Assembly: GCA_963759735.1 (NCBI GenBank)
Contig: CAVXAF010000004.1
Location: forward strand, 62,001-126,000
Source: Hyphomicrobium_A sp963759735
Lineage (GTDB): Bacteria > Pseudomonadota > Alphaproteobacteria > Rhizobiales > Hyphomicrobiaceae
Direction of reading: 5' to 3'
Length of the DNA: 64,000 nt
Positions 26,355 through 34,792 of this stretch are shown here, piece after piece. Under the pieces are notes generated by a model. The model did no database searches. It had not been told where the DNA came from and worked only from the letters and a program-made list of their open reading frames with translations. A program made the position numbers and the translations under genes. Positions within the stretch are counted from its first letter, which is position 1; each line of letters starts with the position of its first letter.

Positions 26355-27119
26355 ATGCACGAGCTTAGAGTAGTCGCTATCGCGGTTATGACATCGCTTG
26401 GCCTGCTGACGGCCCCCGTTGGCGCCGCTGGCGAAGAGCCAGCCAAGCCTCTCAATGTTCCCGCCCCCATGCCCGCCGCGCCACCCAAGCCTGGCGAACC
26501 GACGGCAGGATCGAGTTCGGCGTGGAGTGCCCAGGTGGCTCCCGCCAAGCCCGGCGAAGGGATCACGCTCGATCCCCGGCAGACCGAGCTGGTGCACAAG
26601 GTGTCCGGCTATTTCAGCGATCTCAACACGTTGCAGGGCAACTTCGTGCAGACGGGCGCCGACAACAAGCGCATGCGCGGCAAGTTCTACGTCATGCGCC
26701 CTGGTCGCTTCCGTTTCGACTACGCGCGGCCTTCGCGGCAGATCGTCGTTTCCGACGGACATTACCTCGCCATTCAGGACCTCGACCTCAACAACGAGGA
26801 TCGCGTCTCGCTCGACGACACACCGTTCCGGCTCCTGCTGCGCAAGGACGTCGACCTCGTGCGCGATGCGCGGATCATGGAAGTGCAGGAATCTGAAGAT
26901 CTTCTCGTCGTCGGGATTGTCGACAAGAACCCCGACACGCCCGGCCAGATCAAGCTCTTCATGTCGACCAAGCCGGCGCTGGAGCTGAAAGAGTGGGTGA
27001 CCAAGGACGCTCAGGGCCTCGACACCCGCGTACAGGTTTCGGACCTCGCCAAAGCCGGCGAACTCGACGCGTCACTGTTCAAGATCCAGTCGATGGGTCG
27101 ACCCATGACGATGCCCTGA
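26355..27119 (+). CDS. lolA: outer-membrane lipoprotein carrier protein LolA family
   Basis: A 254-residue periplasmic chaperone that ferries lipoproteins to the outer membrane. The ATG at 26355 follows a G-rich ribosome site and gives the signal peptide MHELRVVAIAVMTSLG. Then comes a Pro/Lys-rich spacer to about residue 75. The LolA-like half-barrel includes LNTLQGNFVQTGADN, MRPGRFRFDYARPSRQIVVSDG and LRKDVDLV. The spacer is longer than in E. coli LolA. It follows ftsK, the usual order here; the expected xthA downstream is absent. Confidence 0.9.
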   Translation: MHELRVVAIAVMTSLGLLTAPVGAAGEEPAKPLNVPAPMPAAPPKPGEPTAGSSSAWSAQVAPAKPGEGITLDPRQTELVHKVSGYFSDLNTLQGNFVQTGADNKRMRGKFYVMRPGRFRFDYARPSRQIVVSDGHYLAIQDLDLNNEDRVSLDDTPFRLLLRKDVDLVRDARIMEVQESEDLLVVGIVDKNPDTPGQIKLFMSTKPALELKEWVTKDAQGLDTRVQVSDLAKAGELDASLFKIQSMGRPMTMP

Positions 27120-27219
27120 ACGTCGGCCAGTGTGGCCGTTCGGACTCTTGGCAACAGCCGCCTGGGGAAAACCCCTGGCCGGCTGGTAACATTTTTGTGA
27201 AGTCGGGTCCCCGGCTCTA

Positions 27220-27248
27220 TTGAACTTCGAACCTTTGCGCTTAACTCA
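27220..27248 (+). promoter_or_regulatory. candidate promoter of the small RNA
   Basis: TTGAAC at 27220-27225, a 16-17 base spacer, and TAACTC/AACTCA at 27242-27248 form a sigma-70-like promoter. It would start transcription near 27255, exactly where the first hairpin of the RNA begins. The -10 box is weak by consensus. Confidence 0.5.
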
Positions 27249-27254
27249 ATGCAG

Positions 27255-27392
27255 TCAGGTGATGTCACCCTGTATCGGTAGTGCCCCCCGTCTAGCCGAA
27301 AGACATCACCTGGGGTGTCGGCTTCCCTCCCGACACCACGCGCGAAAGCGCTCTCGACGCCCAACCCCTCCCCCCGGGGTTGGGCGTTTTTT
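27255..27392 (+). ncRNA. structured small RNA with four hairpins, novel candidate
   Basis: About 138 nt, no open frame. Hairpin 1 pairs CAGGTGATGTC (27256-27266) with GACATCACCTG (27302-27312), 11 perfect pairs around a 35-base loop holding CCCCCC. Hairpin 2 pairs GGTGTCGG (27314-27321) with CCGACACC (27330-27337) and shows CTTCCCTC in its loop. Hairpin 3 is GCGC-GAAA-GCGC (27340-27351), a GNRA tetraloop. Hairpin 4 is a strong intrinsic terminator with loop TCCCCCC. Pyrimidine loops like these resemble the anti-Shine-Dalgarno loops of trans-acting alphaproteobacterial small RNAs. The position between lolA and a convergent gene, with its own promoter, argues for an independent RNA. No known family is assigned. 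Confidence 0.7.
27358..27392 (+). terminator. intrinsic terminator of the small RNA (and lolA read-through)
   Basis: An 11-bp stem, CGCCCAACCCC with GGGGTTGGGCG, loop TCCCCCC, directly followed by six T. This is the clearest Rho-independent terminator in the window. It ends the candidate small RNA and would also stop transcripts from ftsK-lolA. Confidence 0.92.
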
Positions 27393-27415
27393 CTTGCCCT
27401 CGCTGTTAGGAATGT

Positions 27416-27901
27416 TCAGGCGACCGCCGCCTCGTGGGCAGGCGCTTCTGCCGCGCCCCGGCTCAAAAGTGAATCGACCGTTTGCAGATCTTCGCAGAGC
27501 CTGGCCAGCCGCGCGGCGAGGTTCTGCACGATGCACTCGGCAAGGCCAGGGTCCGCCAGCATAAGCTTGTGCAGGACATCGCGCGTGATGTGGACCGTCC
27601 GCACCTCTGTCCTGGCAACCACGGTGGATCCGTAGGTCGTCTCGACCAGCATGGCGGCCTCGCCAAGCAGTGCTCCCGGGCGCACCGGCTCGGAGCGGGC
27701 GACGAGTTCGGGCCCGCTCACGCGCGCGGCCGTGCCAGCGACGATGAGGACTGCCGTCTCAGCCACCCCGTTCTCCTCGATGATCATCGCCCCGGGCGTG
27801 TAGGAGAGGCGCCCGGCGCAACGCGCGATGGCCGCGATCTGCAGCGGCGACATCCCGCGAAAGAGCGGCAGCACCGCCAGGTATCCCGCGAAGAGTTCCA
27901 T
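27416..27901 (-). CDS. cyclic-nucleotide-binding domain protein without DNA-binding domain
   Basis: A 161-residue Crp/Fnr-type sensor module. The beta-roll runs from residue 5 to 115: LFRGMSPLQIAAIARCAG, PGAMIIEENGVAETAVLIVAGTA and PGALLGEAAMLVETTYGSTVVA, where GEAAML matches the phosphate cassette. The last 40 residues are helices (LHKLMLADPGLAECIVQNLAARL) and no helix-turn-helix follows, so it cannot act like Crp by itself. The ATG at 27901 starts MELFAGYLAVLPLF. It lies downstream of a response regulator on the same strand, 199 bp away. Confidence 0.82.
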   Translation of the reverse strand: MELFAGYLAVLPLFRGMSPLQIAAIARCAGRLSYTPGAMIIEENGVAETAVLIVAGTAARVSGPELVARSEPVRPGALLGEAAMLVETTYGSTVVARTEVRTVHITRDVLHKLMLADPGLAECIVQNLAARLARLCEDLQTVDSLLSRGAAEAPAHEAAVA

Positions 27902-28100
27902 GGCGCCCGTCAGGGTTGATCGAAGGGTTGAATGCGGCGAAGAAACGCGTGGCTTCTCAACAGACTGTCCACATGCCGCCCCACGATGCGGCGGCGGCCT
28001 AAGACACGGCAACTTCACGTGATTCGCGCCCGTCGGCTAGAGCCCGTGCACAACAGGACATGTCAGGCAGGCACCGGGTATCCACCGCGCCTGTGGGGAC

Positions 28101-28788
28101 TTAGGGGACCAGGCGATAGCCGCCGGTCTCGGTGACCAGGAGTTCGGCGCTGGAGGGATCCTTCTCGATCTTCTGCCGCAACCGATAGATGTGCGTCTCC
28201 AGCGTATGCGTCGTCACGCCAGCGTTGTAGCCCCACACCTCGTGCAGCAGGGTATCGCGCGAAACGACCTTGTCGCCCGAACGATAGAGATACTTGAGGA
28301 TCGAAGTCTCTTTCTCGGTCAGCCGGATCTTGGTGCCCTTGTCGTTGATGAGGAGCTTGGACGCCGGCTTGAACGTGTACGGCCCGATTGCGAAGACTGC
28401 GTCCTCGCTCTGCTCATGCTGGCGCAGCTGGGCGCGAATGCGTGCCAGGAGCACGGCGAACTTGAACGGCTTGGTGATGTAGTCGTTGGCACCGGCGTCG
28501 AGTCCGAGGATCTGGTCGGCGTCAGACGCGTTGCCCGGTCAGCATGACGATGGGCGTCTTGAATCCGGACTTGCGCAATAGCCGCACGGCTTCGCGCCCG
28601 TCCATGTCGGGCAGCGACACGTCGAAGACGACGAGGTCGAAGTGATCGGCCTTGGCGATCTCCATGCCTTTTGAGGCAGTGCCCGCCGTCCGCACATCGA
28701 ATTCGTCGTGGAGGATAAGTTGATCCTTGAGGGTTTCGCGCAGCTCCTCGTCATCGTCGACGATTAGGACGCTTCGGGCAGTGCTCAT
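28101..28788 (-). CDS. OmpR/PhoB-family response regulator, one frameshift
   Basis: Two-domain DNA-binding response regulator, about 228 residues. The receiver has the acidic pair VDDDEE, the phospho-accepting Asp in VVFDVSLPDMDG, Thr in MLTG and the Lys in ITKPF. The winged helix (LTEKETSILKYLYRSG, TLETHIYRLRQKIE, GGYRLVP) is complete. An extra G in the GGG read on the minus strand at 28538-28540 splits the gene between MLTG and NASDADQIL. The ATG at 28788 follows GGAGCGAG. No histidine kinase is adjacent, so its signal is unknown; the L,D-transpeptidase divergent from it could be a target. Confidence 0.88.
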
Positions 28789-28947
28789 TTTTATTTCTCG
28801 CTCCCGCACAGACATTGCCTGCAAGGCCGCAAAATCCTTGGCCAGGGCCTGCGACGGCTCTATCTGACGCTTGCGAATAGCACGCGCGCCGGGAAGCTCC
28901 AATGAAGACACAGAACAAGATTTCGACCGGCGGCCGTTAAAATCCTC

Positions 28948-29451
28948 GTGAAATGCCTATCGGCCGATACATCGCGAGGCACGCTAACCTTTGGCAACCT
29001 GTGCTTTCCTTGCGCTCTCGGAAAGTCAGGCCTCAAGGCGAGCAAGCGCGAGGGGGATGGGGCAACCCCGATCGGCGAGTTTCCCCTGCGCGAGGTTCTC
29101 TACCGGCCCGACAGAGTGGCGCGGCCGCAGACGATGTTGCCTGTCTCCGCAATCCGCGAAAACGACGGTTGGTGCGATGCACCAGAGGACGGCAACTACA
29201 ACCGCCCCGTGCACCATCCCTATCCGGCCAGCGCCGAGCATATGTGGCGCGCCGACGGGCTCTACGATGTGGTGGTCGTGCTCGGCTACAACGACCACCC
29301 GCGCATCAGCGGTCGCGGCAGCGCCGTGTTCATGCACGTCGCGGGGCCTGGCTGGACGCCGACCGAGGGCTGCCTCGCCCTGGCACGCCCGCACCTGCTG
29401 AGACTACTGAGGGCCGTAGCGCGAGACACCGTCGTCCGCGTGGGCGCATAA
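28948..29451 (+). CDS. L,D-transpeptidase (YkuD) family protein
   Basis: A 167-residue protein with the YkuD catalytic pattern: His in FMHVAGPGW, then TPTEGCLAL with the nucleophilic Cys. KREGDGATPIGEF is the usual substrate-loop strand. These enzymes make 3-3 peptidoglycan cross-links or attach proteins to it. The start is a GTG at 28948 without a strong ribosome site. No signal peptide is seen, unusual for a wall enzyme but known in this short subfamily. Divergent from the response regulator gene. Confidence 0.85.
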   Translation: MKCLSADTSRGTLTFGNLCFPCALGKSGLKASKREGDGATPIGEFPLREVLYRPDRVARPQTMLPVSAIRENDGWCDAPEDGNYNRPVHHPYPASAEHMWRADGLYDVVVVLGYNDHPRISGRGSAVFMHVAGPGWTPTEGCLALARPHLLRLLRAVARDTVVRVGA

Positions 29452-29455
29452 AAAA

Positions 29456-29483
29456 CGGCCCGAGATGCCGAAGCACCGGGCCG
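29456..29483 (+). terminator. hairpin after the L,D-transpeptidase gene
   Basis: Arms CGGCCCG and CGGGCCG, followed by AGTTTAG. It starts five bases after the stop codon. The U tail is short, so strength is uncertain. Confidence 0.5.
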
Positions 29484-29530
29484 AGTTTAGAGCACGCCTA
29501 GGGGAAGGCGCTCGCTCGGGAGAAGTTGCA

Positions 29531-29554
29531 GGCCGGGGACCGAAGCCCCCGGCC
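29531..29554 (-). terminator. GC-rich hairpin after amtB
   Basis: Arms GGCCGGGG and CCCCCGGCC around the loop ACCGAAG, 11 bases beyond the amtB stop. No clear U tract follows on the minus strand, so it may be a transcript-end protecting hairpin rather than a true terminator. Confidence 0.4.
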
Positions 29555-29564
29555 CGCGGAGTGC

Positions 29565-30878
29565 CTACTGAATGGACTCGCCATGCAGCGCGACGTCGAG
29601 GCCTTCGACCTCGGCCGTCTCGCTGACGCGAATGCCAATCGTGTACTTCAGGACGATCAGGATCACGAAGGTGGCGAGGGCGGACCAAATGACGGTCGCC
29701 ATCACGCCGTAGATCTGGATCGGCACCTGCGCGAAGTTGCCCTCAAGCAGGCCGGCCTTGCCGCCGAAAGCTTCAACGGCGAAGACGCCGGTGAGGATTG
29801 CGCCGACGATGCCGCCCACGCCGTGAACACCGAAGACGTCGAGGCTGTCGTCATAGCCAAGAGCGCGCTTCACGCCCGTCGAGAAGATGTAGCAGATGAC
29901 ACCGGCAGCAAGGCCGATGACGATTGCACCCTTCGGATCAACGAAGCCGCAAGCCGGCGTGATGGCGACGAGACCGGCGATGGCGCCGGAAGCGATGCCA
30001 AGCAGTGTCGGCTTGCCGTGCACCAGCCACTCGGAGAACATCCAGGCAAGTGCCGCAGCAGCGGTGGCAAGCTGCGTCGTCGTCAGAGCCACGCCCGCCG
30101 TCGTACCGGCGGACAGAGCCGAGCCGACGTTGAAGCCGAACCAGCCGACCCACAGCAGCGACGCGCCGATGAGGGTGTAGGTGAGGTTGTACGGAGCAAG
30201 GCTCTCTGTGCCGTAGCCGCTGCGACGTCCGAGGACGATGCAGGCGACGAGACCAGCGATACCAGCGTTGATGTGAACGACCGTACCGCCGGCGAAGTCG
30301 AGAACGCCGTCAGCTGAGAGGAAGCCGCCGCCCCAAACCCAATGGCAGACCGGGACGTACACGGCGAACATCCACACGGCCATGAAGATCAGCAGGGCTG
30401 AGAACTTCATGCGGTCGACGATCGCACCGATGATCAGCGCCGGAGTGATGGCAGCGAAGGTCATCTGGAAGACGGCGAAGACGAGTTCAGGGATGGTGCC
30501 CTGCAGGCTCGCGGGAGTGATCCCGGCGAACAGAGCCTTGCTCAAGCCGCCGATGTAGGGCTGGTACTCGCCACCGTCGGTGAAAGCGAGCGAGTAGCCC
30601 GCCAGGAACCAGAGGATGGACAAGAGAGAGAACGTCGCGAAGGTCGCCATCAGCACTGACAGCACGTTTTTCTTGCGGACCATGCCGGCGTAGAACAGTG
30701 CCAGGCCCGGGACGGTCATCAAGATGACGAGGACAGTGGATGTAAGCATCCATGCCGTGTCGCCGCTGTTAAGTGTCGGCGCCGCATCCTGTGCCAACGA
30801 AGGCAACGTGGATCCGGCATACATTGCAGCAGCCGCACAGGCGGATGCTGCCATTCTTTTTAGTCCGTTGAAGTTCAT
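29565..30878 (-). CDS. amtB: ammonium transporter
   Basis: Inner-membrane ammonium channel, 437 residues, with a cleaved signal segment (ACAAAAMYAGSTLPSLAQ) and 11 membrane helices after it. The conserved Asp and twin-His pore residues are in VLDFAGGTVVHINAG and FGVHGVGGI, and NTP-site glycines such as FALFYAGM-like LALFYAGMVRKKN are present. It ends with a cytosolic tail, SETAEVEGLDVAL, where GlnK docks. The ATG at 30878 has GGGGAG upstream. It is second in the glnK-amtB operon, whose sigma-54 promoter lies before glnK, so it is nitrogen-regulated. Confidence 0.96.
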   Translation of the reverse strand: MNFNGLKRMAASACAAAAMYAGSTLPSLAQDAAPTLNSGDTAWMLTSTVLVILMTVPGLALFYAGMVRKKNVLSVLMATFATFSLLSILWFLAGYSLAFTDGGEYQPYIGGLSKALFAGITPASLQGTIPELVFAVFQMTFAAITPALIIGAIVDRMKFSALLIFMAVWMFAVYVPVCHWVWGGGFLSADGVLDFAGGTVVHINAGIAGLVACIVLGRRSGYGTESLAPYNLTYTLIGASLLWVGWFGFNVGSALSAGTTAGVALTTTQLATAAAALAWMFSEWLVHGKPTLLGIASGAIAGLVAITPACGFVDPKGAIVIGLAAGVICYIFSTGVKRALGYDDSLDVFGVHGVGGIVGAILTGVFAVEAFGGKAGLLEGNFAQVPIQIYGVMATVIWSALATFVILIVLKYTIGIRVSETAEVEGLDVALHGESIQ

Positions 30879-30940
30879 CGCAAAAACTCCCCTTCCCTTC
30901 CAGTAGTACTTGGACCTTGTCCTCACGGACCAAGCCCGCT

Positions 30941-31279
30941 TCAAAGCGCGTTATCGTCTGCCTCACCGGTCCGGATACGTACGGTGTGCTCAATGGGAGA
31001 GACGAATATCTTGCCGTCACCGATCTGGCCGGTCTTGGCCGCGCGCTGGATTGCCTCCAGCGCTTTGTCGACCAGAGCCGACGCGACGACGACCTCCACT
31101 TTGATCTTTGGCAGAAAGCTGACGGCATATTCGGCGCCGCGGTAGATCTCGGTGTGCCCCTTCTGTCGTCCGTACCCCTTTACTTCCGTGACCGTCATTC
31201 CCTGCAGACCTAGGTCGGTCAGCGCGGTGCGGACCTCCTCGAGCTTGAAAGGTTTGATGATTGCCGTGATCAACTTCAT
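30941..31279 (-). CDS. glnK: nitrogen regulatory protein P-II (GlnK)
   Basis: A 112-residue trimeric PII signalling protein that binds ATP, ADP and 2-oxoglutarate and blocks AmtB when nitrogen is plentiful. The T-loop GRQKGHTEIYRGAEY contains Tyr51, the uridylylation site, and the B- and C-loop motifs GDGKIFVSPIEHTVRIRTGE are intact. The ATG at 31279 follows GGGAGAGGGAC. First gene of glnK-amtB. A -24/-12 promoter about 110 bp upstream points to NtrC/RpoN control. Confidence 0.97.
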   Translation of the reverse strand: MKLITAIIKPFKLEEVRTALTDLGLQGMTVTEVKGYGRQKGHTEIYRGAEYAVSFLPKIKVEVVVASALVDKALEAIQRAAKTGQIGDGKIFVSPIEHTVRIRTGEADDNAL

Positions 31280-31384
31280 GCAGGTCCCTCTCCCCTGACG
31301 CATCCGGCGCTAAGGCAGCGCACGTTTTGTCGTCGTTTTGGCTATAGCCCCCGGCTTCGGGCGCGATTGCCGTGTAAGACGGAG

Positions 31385-31399
31385 TCAAGACCCGTGCCA
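31385..31399 (-). promoter_or_regulatory. sigma-54 (RpoN) promoter of glnK-amtB
   Basis: On the minus strand the sequence reads TTGGCACGGGTCTTGAC: a perfect -24 element TGGCACG and a -12 element TTGA (consensus TTGC) at the right spacing. The start would fall near 31374, leaving a 95-base leader before glnK. Fits nitrogen-limitation control through NtrC. Confidence 0.8.
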
Positions 31400-31520
31400 A
31401 CCCGGGGATGTCTAGACAACCTATTGGATTCGCTTGGGAAAGTCTGATGAAGTTTCGGGCGACGGGCTTGCGAGAGGCCGTTTTCTGCCCATCCAATGGG
31501 CAATTGCAGGCGAGTGCCTG

Positions 31521-32423
31521 TCAATTGGGCACGAATGCCGAGCTGCGCTGCCGCACCAAGCCCTCCTGAACGACCGAGGCGATGAGCGTCCCCTCGCGCG
31601 TGTAGATGCTGCCGCGACAGAACCCGCGCGCGCCGAAGGCGCTCGGGCTGTCCTGGACGTAGAGCATCCACTCATCGGCGCGGAAGGGCCGGTGGTACCA
31701 AAGCGCGTGGTCGAGGCTGGCCAGCTGCACGTCGGCGTCGAACAGCAGCTTGCCGTGGGCAATGAGCGCGGTATCGAGCAGCGTGAAGTCGGATGCATAG
31801 GCAAGTACTGCCTGATGCACGGCAGGATCGTCCGGCAAGCGGCCGTTGGCCCTGATCCAGATATGTTGGAGCGGAACCTTCTTGTCGCGGGTCAGGTAGC
31901 GCGAGACATCGACGACGCGCATGTCGATGGGCCGCTCGCGGCTCCAGTAGCTGCGCATCGATTCCGGCAGCGCATCGATGAGCTGGCCGATGATGTCCTT
32001 CGGGTTCGGCAGCTCCTCAGGCGGCGGGACGTCCGGCATCGGGCTCTGATGGTCGAAGCCCGGCTCGGCCTTATGGAACGAGCTGCTCATGGAAAAGATC
32101 GGCCGACCATGCTGGATCGCCTTGACGCGACGGGTCGTGAAGCTGCCGCCGTCGCGGATACGTTCGACGTCGTAGAGGATCGGCCGCGAGGGGTCGCCGG
32201 CCAGCAAAAAGTACCCGTGCAGGGAATGCACCGAGCGGCCGGCATCCACCGTCCGTGCGGCCGCCATCAGGGCCTGGCCGAGCACCTGTCCGCCGAACAC
32301 CCGCTGCCAACCCTCGTTGCCGCGGGGGCCGCGAAACAGGTTGTCCTCGAGCGGCTCGAGGTCGAGGGTCGCTAGCAGAGCGTCCAAGGCCCCTTGCGGA
32401 GCGGTGGCATCGTTAGGTGACAT
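31521..32423 (-). CDS. tesB: acyl-CoA thioesterase II
   Basis: Double-hotdog thioesterase, 300 residues, hydrolysing medium- and long-chain acyl-CoA. Family features are visible: NEGWQRVFGGQVLGQAL near the start, VHSLHGYFLLAGDP, DGGSFTTRRV, and in the second hotdog LLDTALIAHG and SLDHALWYHRPFRADEWMLY. The catalytic Asp, Thr and Gln of the family lie in these segments. It is upstream of glnK on the same strand but separated by the sigma-54 promoter, so it is a separate unit. Confidence 0.95.
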   Translation of the reverse strand: MSPNDATAPQGALDALLATLDLEPLEDNLFRGPRGNEGWQRVFGGQVLGQALMAAARTVDAGRSVHSLHGYFLLAGDPSRPILYDVERIRDGGSFTTRRVKAIQHGRPIFSMSSSFHKAEPGFDHQSPMPDVPPPEELPNPKDIIGQLIDALPESMRSYWSRERPIDMRVVDVSRYLTRDKKVPLQHIWIRANGRLPDDPAVHQAVLAYASDFTLLDTALIAHGKLLFDADVQLASLDHALWYHRPFRADEWMLYVQDSPSAFGARGFCRGSIYTREGTLIASVVQEGLVRQRSSAFVPN

Positions 32424-32504
32424 GGGGCCTCACGGGGGTGGTGGAAGGCGAAGGGCGGCTGGCATACGCTGGCCACCGACTCTAGGCATTGGAACTTAAC
32501 GCAG

Positions 32505-33756
32505 ATGACCGGACGCGACATGCCGCTAAAGGCCGCCCGCTTCGATGTCGCAATCTCCGGCGCCAGCTTCGCCGGCCTCGCTCTGGCGAGCGCGTTGAGC
32601 GATGCCCTCGGCAGCGAATTCAAGATTGCGGTCATCGATCGCCTGCCGCCGACGGCGGTGCGTCCCGATGCCCGGGCGTTCGCGCTGTCGGCCGCTTCCC
32701 GACATTTGCTCGAGGCGATCGGCGTGTGGCCCGCGATTGCCGCCGAGGCGCAGCCGGTCGATGGCATCGACATCACCGATTCGAGCCTTGCGGCGGGCGT
32801 GCGGCCGGTGCTCCTCGCTTATGACAACGTCACCGCCGCCGGCGAGCCGGCGACCCACATCGTTCCCGTAGGTCCGCTCACCGCCGCCCTCCGCGCCAAA
32901 GTAGAGGGCTGTCCGTCCATCACCATGCTGGCGCCGGCTGAGGCCACCGGTTTCACGGTGGGCGAGACCGGAGCCCACGTGCCGCTCGCCGATGGCAGGG
33001 AACTTATCGCCTCGCTTCTGGTGGCCGCGGACGGGCGCAAGTCCGCCTTGCGCGAAGCCGCCGGCATTAAGGTCATCGGCTGGAGCTACCCGCAGACCGG
33101 CATCGTCACCACCGTGCGCCACGAGCGCCCGCATGCGGCGCGCGCGGTACAGCACTTCCTGCCAGCCGGCCCGTTCGCCATCCTGCCGCTGATCGGCGAC
33201 CGCGCCTGCATCACCTGGACCGAGGATGCAGGCGAGGCGCGGCGCATCATGGCGCTGGACGACGCGTGGTTTCTCGCCGAGGTCGAAACGCGCTTTGGCG
33301 GCAAGCTCGGCGACCATCGCACTCGACGGACCGCGCCAGTCCTGGCCACTGGAGCTGCATCTGGCGCGCCGCTACGTGGGCCCGCGCTTTGCTCTCCTCG
33401 GCGATGCGGCGCACGGCGTGCACCCGCTGGCTGGCCAAGGGCTCAATCTCGCTTTCCGCGATGTCGCCGCGCTGGCGGAAGTCGTGGCCGAAAGCGTGCG
33501 CCTCGGCTTTGAGCCCGGCAACGCCGAGGCGCTGTCCCGTTACGAGCGCTGGCGCCGCTTCGACTCGGCCATTTCGGCCGCCACCTTCGATGGCATCAAC
33601 CGCCTGTTCGCCAGCGATGCCACGCTGCTACGCTCAGCGCGCGAGGTCGGCCTCGGCGTCGTCGATCGCATCCCGGCCTTGAAACGCTTCTTCGTCGGCG
33701 AGGCCGCTGGACTGACCGGCGATGTGCCGCGATTGCTGAGGGGCGAAACAGTTTAG
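32505..33756 (+). CDS. ubiH: UbiH/UbiF-family FAD monooxygenase, one frameshift
   Basis: FAD-dependent hydroxylase of about 416 residues, probably for the ubiquinone ring. The N-terminal Rossmann region reads VAISGASFAGLALA, where the usual third Gly is replaced. The second FAD motif, GDAAHGVHPLAGQGLNLAFRD, is intact. An extra C in the CC at 33314-33315 breaks the frame between GGKLGD and IALDGPRQSWPLE; dropping it restores the frame. The stop overlaps that of the convergent rimM. The exact hydroxylation position (UbiH, F or I) cannot be read from the sequence. Confidence 0.85.
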
Positions 33757-34293
33757 CCCGCGGCTTCCTCGTCGTCGTCAGGAGTGGGCTCGGGCAGCAC
33801 AACCACGACGCGGCCCCCCGCCACATCGACGACCGGCACATATGCATCGGTGAAGGGGACCAGGTCCGTGACGGCCTGACCGTTGAGGCGCACCTCGAGC
33901 AGATCGCCGGCGCCGTAGTTCTGCACGGCCACCACAGTGCCGACGCGCTCGCCACTCTCATTGTCGGCGCGCAAGCCGGCGAGATCGGCATAGTAGAACT
34001 CGCCGTCGGCCGTTTCGGGGAGCGCATCGCGCAGCGCATACAGTGTCGTACCGCGCAAGCGCCTCGGCGGCATTGCGGTCGGCAACGCCGGCAACGCGAG
34101 CGATCAGGCCGCCCTTCGGAGTTGACCGAACGAACTTGATGTCGAGCTGCTTGGCGCCGTCCTCGGTCCACAATGGCCCATATGCCGCGATATCGCGCGG
34201 ATCGCCGGTGTGGCTGTCGATGACGACCTCGCCGCGAATGCCATGCGCGGCGACGATACGACCAAGAAGGATGCGCCGGGCGGTTTCGGTCAT
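33753..34293 (-). CDS. rimM: ribosome maturation factor RimM, one frameshift
   Basis: 16S rRNA processing factor that assists assembly of the 30S head, about 179 residues. The N-terminal beta barrel begins MTETARRILLGRIVAAHGIRGE; the PRC-barrel half has GEFYYADLAGL and VPFTDAYVPVVDV. An extra A in the AA at 34057-34058 (plus strand) splits it inside EALRGTTLY. The C-terminus is acidic (PTPDDDEEAAG). It belongs to the ffh-rpsP-rimM group, with a GrlR-like gene 20 bp upstream; trmD and rplS do not follow. Confidence 0.92.
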
Positions 34294-34312
34294 GGCAACT
34301 CTATCGCAAGGT

Positions 34313-34672
34313 TCAGTTCGGCAGCGGGCCCAGGTACCTGATCTGCACCCCGACCGGCGCGCCGGCAATCTGTATGAAGGCAGTGGTTTCGGCCGACGAG
34401 CCGAGGAAGGCGCCGACGACGTCGAGAGTAGCCCCTGCAGGCCCGGCGGCGTAGCCGGTGACCAGCACCCCGTCGGGTGGCACATCGAGCCGCAGGCGTA
34501 CCTTGTTGAGCTGCCGGGCGGCATCGAACTCGTAAGTGCCGGTGAACACGGCGCCTAGCGGATCTGAACCCAGAACCTTGCCTTCGCGCAGGACTGCCAG
34601 GCCATCGCCGTCGCCGGGTCCACCGTCGTGCGTAGCTGCAAAGCGCAGCCCGTATATCCCGTCTTCCAGCAT
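34313..34672 (-). CDS. GrlR-like small regulatory protein
   Basis: A 119-residue beta-rich protein. The beginning MLEDGIYGLRFAATHDGGPGDGDGLAVLREGKVLGSD... resembles GrlR-family proteins (N-G-x-Y, a Gly/Asp-rich turn, then L-x-x-G-K-x-x-G-x-D and a TG-Y strand). GrlR itself represses a type III secretion activator in E. coli; relatives in rhizobia have unknown roles and no secretion system is seen here. A strong ribosome site, GAGGGGGAG, precedes the ATG at 34672. It lies between rpsP and rimM on the same strand. Confidence 0.55.
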   Translation of the reverse strand: MLEDGIYGLRFAATHDGGPGDGDGLAVLREGKVLGSDPLGAVFTGTYEFDAARQLNKVRLRLDVPPDGVLVTGYAAGPAGATLDVVGAFLGSSAETTAFIQIAGAPVGVQIRYLGPLPN

Positions 34673-34792
34673 GCGATCTCCCCCTCGGCGAGGCGCACTT
34701 GCGCAGCTCGCACGAGGAGATTTCTGGCACGGCAGGATTGAACGACCGGTTAGCGGCGCGCGAAGGTTGCGTCAATCGGCCGGATACCTGCC

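Noticed and set aside
29526..30317. 263-codon open frame antisense to amtB
   Set aside because: Highly acidic shadow of the ammonium transporter gene.
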